A DNA stretch of 64,000 bases from contig JALIGW010000016.1 of NCBI GenBank assembly GCA_023053685.1, positions 6,850,501-6,914,500 on the forward strand, in the 5' to 3' direction. Positions 35,283-47,300 of the stretch are shown here, piece by piece. The notes beneath the pieces were generated by a model. The model was not told the origin of the DNA, made no database searches, and saw nothing but the letters and a program-made list of their open reading frames with translations. Origin of the DNA: Diadophis punctatus similis (lineage: Eukaryota; Chordata; Lepidosauria; Squamata; Dipsadidae). Made by a program: the position numbers and the translations under genes. Numbering within the stretch: the first letter of the stretch is position 1; each line of letters opens with the position of its first letter.

Positions 35283-37335
35283 TCCATAGCCAAAATTAAC
35301 CATTATAGCATACTGCTTTTTATTTCTATTGCAAAGAAAATAAGGGTATAAATAAAATCTTGAGGTTTTTTTAGAAGCTACTATAACTGTTCTCATTGCC
35401 AAATTTGGATGCAGACATTAAAATTGTCACATTTTATTATTGCATTTTATGGAGAGAAAGACAGGGAGGGAGGGAGAGAGAGAATAAATGATGGAAACAG
35501 GAATCCAGTCCCTCTTTTGAAGTGAGACCCAATTCCCAATCAAATGCAGATTTAATCGCCAATTTGTCACAGTTTGCTCTTCTTCCCCACCTTAGTCATC
35601 CTCCTGCCTTGTAGCTGTTACAAACAGATGGCTTCAAGGATAGTCACCAATGAATAATTTGGAAAATAAATCCATTTGAGAAATGCATATTTAGTATGGC
35701 AATTGCAGTTGGGGAAAAAGGAGCTTGAAATGATTAAACTCCAGTAAACAGGGCTAAGCAGTTTTCCCTGCATCTTGCTGTTTCAGGAGGTAGTGGCAGA
35801 TGCCTTGTGCATACACAATTCAGAGAACTTTTGCTATTCAAGAGTTTGGCTCATGTTTTCCTTGAATTCGGCCATTTCTGTCTTTTGAGAAAGGAATGCC
35901 AAAACATACAGTATTTATCTACCTTTTGTTTTGGGTTTTTTTTTAAACTCTCCATGATTTCATTTTATTGATGTTCATTTATGTATTCCCAAAGCTGCTA
36001 CCAAAAGTTAACATAGTTTAGAGAGGCAATTGGCATATTTCCAGGCGTCTGAAAGGGCTCATAAACCAGACAATGCTTTGCTTTTCACAATGGTGCGAGA
36101 AGTAACCTCTGTCACAGTCAGCTTTCTCCAAATTGGGGCTCTTCAGGACTTGGCCAGCTACTGCAGTGTAGCTGAAGGTTGTCTGATTGAGGTCATCTCT
36201 TGTAGTGTAGATGGCAAGGTTTGTTCCAGCATAAATGATGTTTCAGGATCACTGTATTCCCAGAGCTATGGCTAGCATGTGCCCGATTAGGATGTAAACC
36301 CAAACTTAAAGTAAAACCCAAACATGAATGTTTTTAAACAATGGTTAATTATTCTATGAACATCGATTGGTAAGTATTTAATGTTTCTATAGTTGGCAAA
36401 AAAACCCACCCCTTTAGTACATTTCTGCTAGAGGTACTAAACAACCAAGATCAATAGCCACTGACAGATCTATTCTCTATGTACATTTATTGAGTCCCTT
36501 TTTAAAAAAGCATTTACATTGATAGCCATCAGCATGCTTAATGTATTCAATAGTTTTTAACAGTTTTAATGTAATTCTAGTGCTTTTGACGCAATACCCT
36601 ATTCAACTATTTTTGGTCCAGAATATAATATTCCATATACCAAGTCAAAGCTACTTACACTTTTAAAAAAATCAGTTGCAGATGCACAGCTAATTTTTCA
36701 GCATTCTTTGAAAAAATGTTTTAATTATTCATTTATATTGTTCTTGCCTTCATTTTCAGGGCGCCCCCACTTGCATCGTGTAAGGATGTAGAGAAAATGC
36801 AATGAAACATTGATTTCATAGACCACTGAATGGGGAGGGGCCATCCATTAAGTCTGAATGTTTGTTAAATCAGAATTTGTCATTTGCATCAATGTATGTC
36901 AATAAAAACTTCATTTGATGGATAAACAATCCAAATGAAAAGTTTGTCCATTGTATCCAAAACCTGTTGAACCAATATTTTACTGTACACAAAAATCATC
37001 CCTGCTCAGCATATCTTGATTATTTAATAGCAAAGCACTGGAATATAGAACATCTATCTAGCACTTTTAAATATCTTAAAATGCTTCAACGTAAGTGTTC
37101 CCCAGCATTACAGTATTGCAACTCTCCAGGATCTGTCAAATCTCCAGTTATGAGGAGAAAAGCATCTTGCAAACCCCACTGTTTTTTAAAAGGAAGTACA
37201 ATTTTAATTACAATTGTCCCCAAGTTCTGTGAAATAAACTGAGATGAACTCTGTTGCAGGTAGTGGGGATTGCAGTTCTCTGAAACAGAAGTTATGAACC
37301 AAAACATCCTTTGTTTCTGGCCTCCTTTCCATTCC

Positions 37336-37657
37336 TCATTTGGATGCTGGCTTGTCATTATTCTGATTCCCCAGCAATTTTACTGCTCTTTTATCTATGC
37401 TGGAATTCACTTGCTGTGCTTCTTTTTCATGTTCCGGTACACATGTGCAGCCTACAGGAATAGAGACATAATCCTCAGTGTAAACGTAGCGACCGCCCGT
37501 GCAGGACGTGGTTCGGTGCAAGATGACTGTCGGCATAAATACCGGTGTACTTCGAAAATGGAGATTTTCTTCTCCGTAATCGCCTGTAAGACAGCCCTTG
37601 CAAAGGCAGTAGGCTTCAGGAATGTATTTTGGATACCTGGTAGAATCGTAGGAGATT
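37336..37657 (-). CDS. IL17D: IL17D terminal coding exon (cystine-knot core)
   Basis: Acceptor TTTGGCACAG, then ISYDSTRYPKYIPEAYCLCK, a run to FMPTVILHRT, and VSIPVGCTCVP, ending in DKPASK and TGA at 37336-37338. 106 residues. Contains the paired C-L-C, C-T-C and other cysteines of the IL-17 fold. Confidence 0.95.
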
Positions 37658-40600
37658 CTGTGCCAAAGGAAAAGAAGAAAGATTCACTTTGGACATTTTG
37701 TCCCAATTTCCCCCCTACTTCTCCTGCTGCTCTTTGTCCCTCTATTTCTTGGTTGACTAGAATAGAGCGGAATGTTGTATAGCAGAATGGTGAGATATTC
37801 TTTACATTATCATGCTGTTATTAGGCCAAGAGGAAAATAAAGTAATGTATTTTTCGGAGTATAAGACGCACCGGAGTATAAGACGCACCTTAGTTTTTGG
37901 GGAGGAAAATAGGGGAAAACAATCTGCCTACCAGGTATTCATCTGGCTAGCGTCCTTAGTCTGGTCAGCTTCAGCACATTATTTTATCCCCTGGTTAGGA
38001 CTTAAAAAAAACCTTCTTCTGAGAGAGTAACAATGAAAGAGCATGCAAGCCAGTAAGAGCTGGGAAGATCATTAGCACCTGGTTAGGGCTAGAAAAAAAC
38101 TTATTCGGAGCAGCTTCAGCACATTATTTTATCCCCTGGTTAGGACTTTAAAAAACCTTCTTCTGAGAGAGTTAAAATGAAAGAGCCTGCAAGCCAGTAA
38201 GAGCTGGGAAGATAGTTAGCACCTGGTTAGGGCTAGAAAAAAACTAATTTGGAGCAAGTAGAGCAATGAAAAAAAATTCTGCAAAGACTTAGGGCTGGAA
38301 AAACATTCTTTGGAGAGAGTAACAATGAAAAAGCCTGCAAGGTAAGAGCTGGGAAGATCTGTTAGCACCTATTTAGGGCTGAAAAAAAAAGCTACATTCG
38401 AAGTATAAGACGCACCCAAATTTTCAGCCACTTTTAGGGAGGAAAAAGGTGCGTCTTATACTCCGAAAAATACGGTAAGCTAAGAACTGGACAATTTACT
38501 GTCACCTGGAATAATGCAAGTTGAGTTCTTTTATTTGGCTCAAACTTCAATATGGGAACATTTGGAGATGATGGGCACAACTGTACAATCAACCCCCCTT
38601 TTCTATTTTATTATGTTATTTATTTTATCATTCATTCATTACATTTCTAGGCTGCCTGACTCCCTGCCAACTCTAGACAGCTTACAAATAAAAACACGTA
38701 GAAAAGCCACTGCCTACTGGAAAAACATATGCCTCATGTGCAAATGGATTGCATATCCACTTTTTTTTTAAAGAAAAGGAACTATAAATTGAGGACTGGC
38801 TGCTATGAGTAAATATTGTTTAACAGAACCGCACCATCCCATATTCTTAATATCAACTTTAACCCAACTCTTTTTCTTCCTTTCTTTAACTATTCTTTTA
38901 ATTATGAAGAAATTTAGGCTTATTTTACATATTTTATGTAAAATGAAAGCTCGTTTGCTACAGTAGTTGAAGCACCATGCTGTAAACTTTTCCACTTAAA
39001 CCCATTTTAAAATTTGAAAGGTAAGGAGGAGGAGAAGATTAGGTCACCTGTAGGACCAAGGGGAGACACTGTTGAGATTGATGGGGAGCCGGTATTTCTT
39101 GTCAGTAGCTAGCCTGCCTCCCACTGGACAACTGATGTTCTGGTCGTTTTCCAAGGGTTCCAATTGCAAGGTGTGATGGAAGGCACTGAGCATGCCAGCT
39201 GTGAGTCTTCCATACAGCTGTTCCAAAAGCTCCTCAGGTCGGTCTGCACAGGATCGAGAGCGCATGGGACGCTTGCTTATTTTGACAGCTTCTACTCTGG
39301 GGAAACCCAGCCCACACAAAAGTAGAGAAACCAGTATCCATCCCTGTAAAGAGCAGGAGATGAAACAATATAAAATATATTTCTAGCCGGGGGAGAAACA
39401 AAGTGATTCATCTCCCCCCCCACACACACAAAACGCTACAGAATTTGACATGCAGAAAAAGAATGTTGGTTAAAAACAATTTCAGGGAGTTTTTCTTGAC
39501 TGGTCATATTGAATTTGTCAACATGGCATCTGAGATCTTCTCCAATTCTTCTGCCAGAGCAACTTAACTTTGGAACCCATATCCAGAGATGTGGTGTATT
39601 GGCTAAGGTGCTGGACTAAGAGTGGGGTAATCCAGGTTCTAGTCCTCCCTTAGTAATGGAAGCCGGCTGGATGACCTTGATGCTTTAGTTTGGATTCCTG
39701 TCCTATTGCAGTGGTTTAATTCAAGTGTTCTTTTCTACCTCTTGGTTTCTGGCTCATTATTGCTAGAAATTGACTCAAGAACTTCCTGTCAGGTGCAAAA
39801 GAGCAAGACCACACATGAAGTTCAAATTAAACTGATTTAATATTACGCATGCCTATGCACAGGATAGGACTATTTAGATGCTAGAATTCAAGAATGGTAA
39901 CCGTTGGACTCAGTCCACTTGTGGCTAGGTAGAGAATCCTCTTTTGACTCCATCTTCAGGTTCTGCCACTTCTCCTACACTCACAGCCCTAATCAGGATC
40001 AGGATTTGTGAGGTTGGCTGATAGACAAATCCCCATTGTACTGACAGTAATACTGTTAGAACTAGCCAAGTCCAGTGGATCACCCTCCCAGCAGACCCTG
40101 CAGCCACGTGGGACAAATGCTAAAAAACCCCACAACTAAATAGTGCAATTTATACCCATAATTTGTTGGTTCTACAATATATCAGGATTGATATATATAC
40201 TTTGGAATACTTGATATATATACTTTGGAAACAGCCGTCCAGAATTATTGATTGAGATGGGTAGCTATAGAAATTGAATGAACGAGTGAATAATATAGCT
40301 TATATAATATAAATATGACAACTATATATTATAATTATATAATATAGCTCGAAAAAGTTCTGGAGCACAAACACAGGACCTGTAAAGCTTTCACTGTCCA
40401 GAATATTTCGTTACAATCACAACCGTAGCATTGCAGAGCCTTAATGCCCATTAAAATACTTTACATGCTGAATTTTGCACCAACACCTAAGGCTATCCTT
40501 ATTTAGCATCTTACAAGTATCCTAGGCAAATAGGATGCTTTAGTTTGGATTCCTGTCCTATTGCAACGGTTTAATTCAAGTGTTCTTTTCTACCTTTAGA

Positions 40601-41241
40601 AATTGCTCATTGTTGCTCGAAATTGACTCAAGAACTGTCGGTTGGTAAGATCAGCTACAATGGGGCACCAAAGTTATTCGTATAAATAAGTTTCACCTGA
40701 AGCGCCAGCGGCTCTTACAAGTGAAAAGGCAACTTTCTTGCCACAACTAGGATCCACGGGGCAGACGGCCCTTCTCGGCTTATTCTCCGCCTGTTACTTT
40801 CCATTAAGCAGCCTGGCCAACCGTCGCCGTTCCGCCACTTTTACTCACCGCCGCCAGCCCGTCTCTCCAAAGGCGCGCTTTTACTTTGCTCATCCCGACA
40901 GCTCGCCGTTTTGCGCTCAGCCCAAAGCCCCGAGAGCGGCTTGCCCGCGCCTTCATCTTACCCCGACGCCCGCTCTTTTCTTTCCCACGCGAGCTCGCAG
41001 AAGCAGCAGCAGCAGCAGAGGCGAAAGGAAGCGCGGCGCTTCGGTGGCTGGCCTAAGCCGTCCCACTTGCCCGCGATGCCGAACGGGGAAGAAGCGCAAG
41101 AGGAGCGATCCAGGCCGGAGCAACCGGCCTCCCAACCCGCCGGGTCGAAGTTGGCCTCGCGGGCAGGTCAAAAGGCGTCGCCCCGATTCTTCCCCGCCTT
41201 GACGCGTGTTCCCGCTCCGTCCTTACCTTGGCCGTCTGCAT
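37336..41241 (-). CDS. IL17D: IL17D (interleukin-17D), three-exon CDS
   Basis: Complement join(37336..37657, 39048..39343, 41227..41241) gives 210 aa (human 202). IL-17D is a secreted cystine-knot cytokine of the IL-17 family, acting as a dimer on neighbouring cells. The inferred start MQTAK joins GWILVSLLLCGLGFPRVEA, forming a convincing signal peptide. The mature part holds SCADRPEELLEQLYGRL, AFHHTLQL, SVSPWSYRISYD, EAYCLCKGCLTG and SIPVGCTCVPEHEKEA, all closely human-like, with the family cysteines. N-glycosylation sequons are NIS and NSS. The first exon is inferred only from an ATG, a GTAAGG donor, CpG island context and matching phase; the other two exons are certain. IFT88 lies upstream on the same strand, as in mammals. 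Confidence 0.92.
37845..38475. mobile_element. TA-flanked MITE (AGTATAAGACGCACC family) with internal tandem repeat
   Basis: TA at 37843-37844 and 38476-38477. Inverted ends: TTTTTCGGAGTATAAGACGC and GCGTCTTATACTCCGAAAAA. The interior contains a segment of about 145 bp repeated in tandem, marked by AGCTTCAGCACATTATTTTA at 37967 and 38112. In the IL17D second intron. Confidence 0.82.
39048..39343 (-). CDS. IL17D: IL17D middle coding exon (signal core to SPWSYR)
   Basis: Acceptor CTGCTCTTTACAG with a good pyrimidine tract; donor TACAG|GTGACC. Encodes GWILVSLLLCGLGFPRVEA then SCADRPEELLEQLYGRLTAG through SVSPWSYR. There is no in-frame ATG before the acceptor and a stop lies just upstream, so an earlier exon must supply the start. 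Confidence 0.93.
39575..39678 (+). mobile_element. tRNA-type SINE head
   Basis: GTGTATTGGCTAAGGTGCTG and GGTTCTAGTCCTCC resemble A and B promoter boxes; ends near GCCGGCTGGATGACCTTG. Similar to the head of the SINE at 20722. Confidence 0.5.
39679..39783. repeat. Local direct duplication, copy 1
   Basis: GATGCTTTAGTTTGGATTCC through GAAATTGACTCAAGAACT; a closely similar copy is at 40534-40636, 855 bp away in the IL17D first intron. Could be remnants of LTRs or a local duplication. Confidence 0.75.
40534..40636. repeat. Local direct duplication, copy 2
   Basis: Same start and end as copy 1 with a few substitutions and one small rearranged stretch in the middle (CTACCTTTAGAAATTGCTCA). Confidence 0.75.
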
Positions 41242-41540
41242 GGCAGAGACGCCTCAGCGCGCGGAGCGGCGGGAAGGGCTGGCTTGGCGAGCGCTTGGGG
41301 TCCTCCTGGCCCTGGAGGCGGGAGGGGGGGTGGGGGGAGCTGAGGAAAATTTGGAAAAGCGCCCGGCTTCTCGCAGCAGGACCCCCGGCTGTCGGTGCCA
41401 GAACCCTTCTAGGCGTCGGAGGGAAAGGGCCGGTTGCTCGAGCGCTTTCCTCGCTGGGCTGACTGAAGCGGGGAACGCCGGGTCCTTTCGCGCACCGATC
41501 CGGAGGTTTTCAATGAGGACTCCGCCTTGCATCGGAGCCC
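40740..41540 (-). promoter_or_regulatory. IL17D: CpG island, putative IL17D promoter and 5' exon
   Basis: About 800 bp of high GC with very frequent CpG, spanning the inferred first exon. Contains a CAG-rich stretch near 41000 and several GGCGGG-like or CCGCCC-like sites. Long frames on both strands are a by-product of GC content. The start site is not determinable here. Confidence 0.7.
41227..41241 (-). CDS. IL17D: IL17D inferred first coding exon (MQTAK)
   Basis: ATG CAG ACG GCC AAG followed by a consensus GTAAGG donor in the CpG island 1.9 kb upstream of the middle exon. Phase 0 fits the middle exon exactly and adds a basic residue before the hydrophobic signal core. Only five codons, so similarity cannot test it. 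Confidence 0.6.
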
Positions 41541-41561
41541 CGGGACAAAAGTCATCTAAGG

Positions 41562-41696
41562 CAGGGGTCCCCAAACTTGGCAACTTTAAGACTTGTGGAC
41601 TTCAACTCCCAGAATTCTCCAGCCAGCTATGCTGGCTGGAGAATTCTGGGAGTTGAAGTCCACAAGTCTTAAAGTTGCCAAGGTTGAAGACCTCTG
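41562..41696. mobile_element. Near-perfect palindromic hairpin MITE, 135 bp
   Basis: Starts CAGGGGTCCCCAAACTTGGC; arms complement around AGCTATGCT. Flanks ATCTAAGG and ACCTAAGG agree at six or seven of eight bases. Lies just upstream of the IL17D CpG island. Confidence 0.9.
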
Positions 41697-41911
41697 ACCT
41701 AAGGGATAATTCGATGTTGTAGCCAAATTTCGAATTACTAAGAGCCGTTGATTCAACAACATGGGTAGAAACACCCCCTCCCCAAAAAAATGGGGGGATG
41801 GAGAGGACAAGATGGTTGGTGCTGAAGTAAGTTCTTTATCTGGACGCACCATTTTAGAAAGAAATTTGAAGTCCTATAAACTGGATCCGTAGAAGTAAAG
41901 AAATAGTTGTA

Positions 41912-42295
41912 CTGGTAGTCTTCGACTTACAACAGTTCGTTTAGTGACTGTTTGAAGTTACAACCCAGCACTGAAAAAAGTGATTTATGACCATTTTTCA
42001 AACTTACAAGCATTGCAGTATCCCCATGGTCAGGTGATCAAAATTCAGCCGCTTGGCAACCGATTCATGTTTATGATGGTTGCGGTTTCCCTCATCTTTT
42101 GCGACCTGAGCAGCAAAGTCAATGGGGAAGCCAGATTCGCTTAACAACCTGTGTTACTGATTTAAGAACTGCAGTGATTCACACAAGAACGGTGGCAAGA
42201 AAGATGGCAAAAAGGAGCCAAATTCACTTCACAAATGTCTCACTTAGCAACATAAATTTTGAGTTCAATTGTGGTGGTAAGTCGAGAACTACCTG
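41912..42295. mobile_element. CAGGTAGTCC-family MITE, full length, TA-flanked
   Basis: TA at 41910-41911 and 42296-42297; ends CTGGTAGTCTTCGACTTACA and GTAAGTCGAGAACTACCTG. The best complete copy of the family in the window. Confidence 0.8.
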
Positions 42296-42299
42296 TATG

Positions 42300-44271
42300 G
42301 TAAACACTTTTGGCAAAGCTTTCTGGGAGGAATCCCCCTGTCACAAAGCAAATAATTGTTGGCTCACATGGTTGTTGGAAATATGAGTTTGTTGGAAATA
42401 TTTTTTAGTTCCACTTTCCATAGCCCACATATCAATTTCTGCATTGGTGCATCTCTAGTTCATTGAGATAGATGGTGACCGTGATATTATGATGGCTTAG
42501 AGCAGAGTGTACCATTCAGGAGCCATACAAATCCCAATGTTTTCATTTGTGCTTGTTACTACAAGGAGGTACAAGATCCATGACTGGGAGAGAGCTGCCT
42601 ACAGAGCACTTTAAATATATGACTTACTTTTGTGTGTGAGTGTGCGTGCGCATGCCTATACCCTATCTCTAGAAACAAAATGGTTGCCCAAACTTGCTGA
42701 AATATACTTGCCTAGGGAAAATAAGGTCAGTGTTGATAAATTAAGCATTGGACATTTCGCTACCTATTTCTCATTTAAAGAATTAAATTATAACATGGTG
42801 CAAATTGAACACGTATTTTAAAAGGGCAATGCTGCTCTAAAGTAGTCCTTATTCATCTTTAAAACTTCAATAAATCACCTATTTGTGATGGAAAGATGTT
42901 TTAGAAAGCATAAGATTAATTTATCCCAGTTCTGCTTTTTTCTTGCTTAAAACTTTATGTAATGAAATATGTGTAATTAATTAAAACTTATCATTATTAA
43001 CTGCAAAGGACAATATTTGGGCATTGATCCATTTTTCTACATTTTCCAGATAATGACGAAGATGTAGAAAATAAAAGGCCTCTATAGATTCAAAGGGGTT
43101 TTGCTAACTTACAAGTCCAGCAAATATCTAAATTATGACTCCCTAAAGCTGGATGTGATGTCATACTATAGGGCTGCTTTAGTAAGCATGGAAAAATATG
43201 TAGGCTTCCTAATCTGTCAGTTAATTATTTATTAGCTAATTAGAAAAAGTGAAGCTCTGAAACATTCCCTTTGATTTTTTTATTCAAATCTATCATTTCT
43301 TAGATGTGCTCAGTACTAATGTCCTACTTCAGTTTGTGGAGTAATTCCCACAATCTCTGCAGAAAATGAACTTGGCTCTGAGATTAGAACATTGTTAGAC
43401 ACAAGTTCTTGACAGATGATGTACTGCAGTTTTTTCACAGATGCAGAGAAAATTATGGAACAGAGTTAACCTTGCAGGTATAGGATGGTTTATAGAAAAT
43501 GGCTTCAGTTACAATAAGGAACAACTTTACTTGGTTAAAAAAATATTCTGAGATTATCATATCATGGCATAAATAAATCTCATGTGCACAGAACTGTATA
43601 AAATTTTGCCGCGTACAAGACAGGGATTTAACATTTTGCAATTTGGAAGTCATGGATCAACTGTGGTCAAATATAATCAAATAATGATTAGGAATGAATA
43701 ACATTTCTTACACTTAGAAATTGTAATTTATCTCCATAGATAGCATTGTTAGATATTCTCAATCCATTTTCTAAAGTATTCCCCCAAATGTCCCAGAATT
43801 TTCTCCTGAATCAGCCACGAAGAGCTGGGAAGGGCTGATACGCTTAACAAATCCACCTGCCATCACCACTGTTTTTGGCTTCCATGACTGATGTCCTACC
43901 ACTCATGGCTTGCCTCTTAAGCTTGCCTTTCAGTGGCAATACTTCAAGTAGACATCTTAGGATGAGCAATTGCTCTCCAACAAAACTCTATGCTTATCAA
44001 GGCAAATACATGGGTTATGATATAAAGATGCTTAATGCTTCAGCCTTAGGCTGTTCACTGGTCCCATAGATCATCATTTAGGCAGTCTGGGTGAGCATAA
44101 AAGATATGAGATAAAATTTATTGATAACAAATGCACAAGATTTTAAATTCTTACTATAAAAACTTTACTTAAAGATTTCATATATATATCGTGTTCAAAT
44201 AAATATAAATCTCTATTAAGATTTTTTTTTCTTTTGAAACTTTAAAAAAATAATTGAACCGGTCTAAAAAG
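42300..44271. other. Intergenic region between IFT88 3' end and IL17D 5' end
   Basis: AT-rich with no recognised exon. Includes the IFT88 3'UTR at its right edge. Short open frames lack similarity or splice context. Confidence 0.55.
44117..44122 (-). terminator. IFT88: AATAAA polyadenylation hexamer, probable IFT88
   Basis: Minus-strand AATAAA 150 bp after the IFT88 stop codon, the first canonical hexamer downstream. Confidence 0.6.
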
Positions 44272-44393
44272 TTATTCTGGAAGCAGATCATCGCCTACGT
44301 CTTCATCAGCAAACTCATCTTCATCCATTTTTTTCCTTAGTGCTGTTTTTGGCCTCTCAGCTTGAGGTCCAAGTGGATCCAGGTAGGAAGCAT
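44272..44393 (-). CDS. IFT88: IFT88 terminal coding exon
   Basis: Acceptor TTTTCAAAATGTAG. Encodes (D)ASYLDPLGPQAERPKTAL through MDEDEFADEDVGDDLLPE, then TAA at 44272-44274. The acidic end is a hallmark of vertebrate IFT88. Confidence 0.95.
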
Positions 44394-47300
44394 CTACATT
44401 TTGAAAAGAAGGGGGGAGAAATAGATCTAAGAAATTTGTTCGCTTACTGAATAGCTGGAACAGCTCCTCCAACTTTTTATATTTATCCACTGGGTGGTAT
44501 CAATATACTAGAAGGTAATAATAAAATCCAAAATGATCTTGTTAGGTTAAGACAAATGGGCTGAAAGTTAAAATCATTAAATTAAACAAAGACAAATGCA
44601 AAGTCTTTAATTCAGATAACAAAAATCAAATTCACAGATTTAAAAATACAGAATATGAGGCTTAGAAGAATATTTGGGAAGGAAGGAAGGAAGGAGGGTC
44701 AGAAGAGTGATGTGACTTCAAAAAAGGCAAATATAAGGAAAATGCAATTTTAGACTATATCAACATGAGCATAGTTTTTAGAGTATAGGAAACTTTATTC
44801 TACTTTGTTCAAAAATCCGACTTTCAGGCACCTGTTCTTTAAAAAGATTTTATAGAAATGAATAAATTCACAAAGTACAGCAAGGATAACCAAGGACTAA
44901 AAACTATGTCATACGAAGAGACTAAACAATTAGGAAATTTTTAGCTTTGAAAAGTGGTGGGGGTGGGGTGGAACAGCACTCTTCAAATACCTGAAAGGGT
45001 GTCAGTCAGAGGAAGGTCATGACCTTCCATTATGTTCTCCATTATGTCACAGTACAAGTTGCAAAATAAAGATTAAATTACAGGTAAATGGATCCTAATT
45101 AGATGTTAAAATAAAAACTTCCTAATAGTAAAAGCACTAATATTGTGGAACCAATTGCCCAGTGAAATCAAATTACCCGGTGAAATCAATTATCCAGTGC
45201 ATCTCTTCACTAGATGTATCCACATGGAGGCCGGGCAGCCATCTGTTGCGCATGTTTGAATTTGGATTCTTGCACTCAACAGAAGCTGGATTTAGTGCCC
45301 CCCCTCTAATTCTGTGTTAGAATAAATCACATTTCACAGTTCAAGGAAAGCAGCCGTGCACTTTTCTTCAAAATTGAAGGATCTCGTGTCATGTCCTATC
45401 AAATTTTAGAGATCTTCCTCCCAATAATACTACCATATCTTCTCTTCTGCACCAATGAAGACAAGAATCTCCAATTTGGGAGCAAAGAAATGTCGTGAAT
45501 CAGTTATGTTGGGGTCAGTTGCAAAACACACATTCTTCAGAAAAGCCAGACTGCCAGACACATAACTTGCCCAATAAATGAATGAAAAAAAAGTAGTTGG
45601 AACACAAACTGCTCCATTAAGCCCACATTTCACAGGCAAATGGCTGCAGCCACAAAATAAGTATCTTGTCTCAGATCTTGAATATCTGAAGGAGGGAGGA
45701 ATCAGCCTCAAACTGTAAACTTTTTCTCTTCCTATACAGTTCTGGCTCTCAACTCAATTACTAATTCCTCTCTATTACTATCTATCCCACTGGAGGCTCC
45801 TTCACTCACACAAACATAAATTCAATATCCCATAACAGACAAATATCCAAAGACTCTTGGCTTCCTTCCCTCCCTCTTCTTATAGTCTCCCCAATTCCAC
45901 CCCTACTGCTCCCATTTTTCATTTCTTCGGTCCCACTTATTGCCATAATAATTAGCCCCCGTCTGCTAATAACCTCCTCCTTCAGCTCCAACACTGGGTA
46001 ATAACCAGCTCCTCTCTTGGTTGCTCAACTTCAATTTCCAACTCTCTTCTACCAGTCAATAGTTAAAATAAGCCATCTGAGTGTTTCTGGTGAGTGGGAA
46101 TTTAATGTAACCCCTGAAGCCATTCTTTGTAACTTTAACAAAAACAAGGATTATTGAAGGAAATACACGAGGTTGGGTACAGGCTTCAGGGGAAAACATG
46201 GCCTAGAATTTCTCATTATTTTCATATATTCAATCTCTGGAAAACATTTCCTGTAAACCATTTCCAATCACCATCCCCCAATTAAATTAAGAATAAATCT
46301 GCTGTTTGGGATATACAGTGATACCTTGGTATTCAACTGCTTTGAAACTCATCAAATTTGGTACTCAATGCATTTTGATGAAAAATTTTTATCCCAGTAC
46401 TCATCGTTTGTTTGGTACTCAATGCACAAGCTAGAACTTGTTGGTGTCAGTTGCCTTGTGACTCACTACATTACTCCTTACGGGAAAAATCTGTTTGGTA
46501 CTCATAGTTTTTGGTACTTATCGTGCTGCCCGGAACCAGTTAATGATGAGTACCGAGATACCACTGTAAATAAATCACTGTGAATTATTTTTCGTGGGCA
46601 TATAATCAATGTAGTTAATTTCAATTTATCCTACATCTTAGTTTCATTTCCATAGGCAATCTAGGAGCGTTACCGTTTGCAAAGAGAAAATTTCACTTCT
46701 GGTGTTCTAAGTTAATATATAAACAGAAGAAACATTTTATACAGCTCACTTTGCATTTTACAGGTTTGCAGAATGTACATGCAGGCTAACTACTGAAGTA
46801 CACTTTATAGATTCTATTTAAATACTGAATTTCATAAAGCTACATTGATTATATAAGTGAATTATACTTTGATGTGACTGTTCAGTCAATCAGATGCTTC
46901 TTTGTGTTTCAATGGACATTATTTTGCCAGGATTATTTTGTCAGTATTTCTTTGAGGTCTTACCAGTATAAGGTCATACCCAGTAATAGTAACTAGTGAC
47001 TTTATCTTTTGTCACTCTTTTTCAATTGCCTTCATTCTTCCAAGCACTGAGTTCTTCTCCAAGGATTCATATTATATGCTCCACATATTTAAGCTACATT
47101 ATCAGCATTCCCACTGAGCAGCCTATTTTATTTCATTTAGAATTGAATAATATACTCTTCTTGTAGTCCATTATAAGCACTGGTGGCGTGGTAGTAAGAA
47201 TGCAGTATTGCAGGCTAACTCTGCCCACAGTCTGGAGTTCGATCATGACGGGACTTGAGGTTGACTCATCCTTCCATCCTTCCGAAGGTCGGTAAAATGA

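Larger units (their letters stand above)
31118..37335. other. Convergent intergenic region between EEF1AKMT1 and IL17D
   Basis: No gene exon recognised. Holds the IL17D 3'UTR at its right end (extent unknown; a minus-strand AATAAA is at 36486-36491), repeats listed separately, and otherwise unannotated AT-rich sequence, notably 34600-37335 apart from the AC repeat. Confidence 0.6.

Noticed and set aside
37452..37706. 84-aa minus frame overlapping the last IL17D exon
   Set aside because: Out of frame with the IL17D reading frame, which is supported by human-like residues across the same bases.
37270..37782. 170-aa plus-strand frame
   Set aside because: Mostly antisense to the terminal IL17D exon; no similarity recognised.
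40738..41656. Long frames up to 183 aa on both strands near the IL17D promoter
   Set aside because: GC-rich CpG island sequence lacks stops by composition; peptides are low-complexity Arg/Pro/Ser and overlap in several frames.
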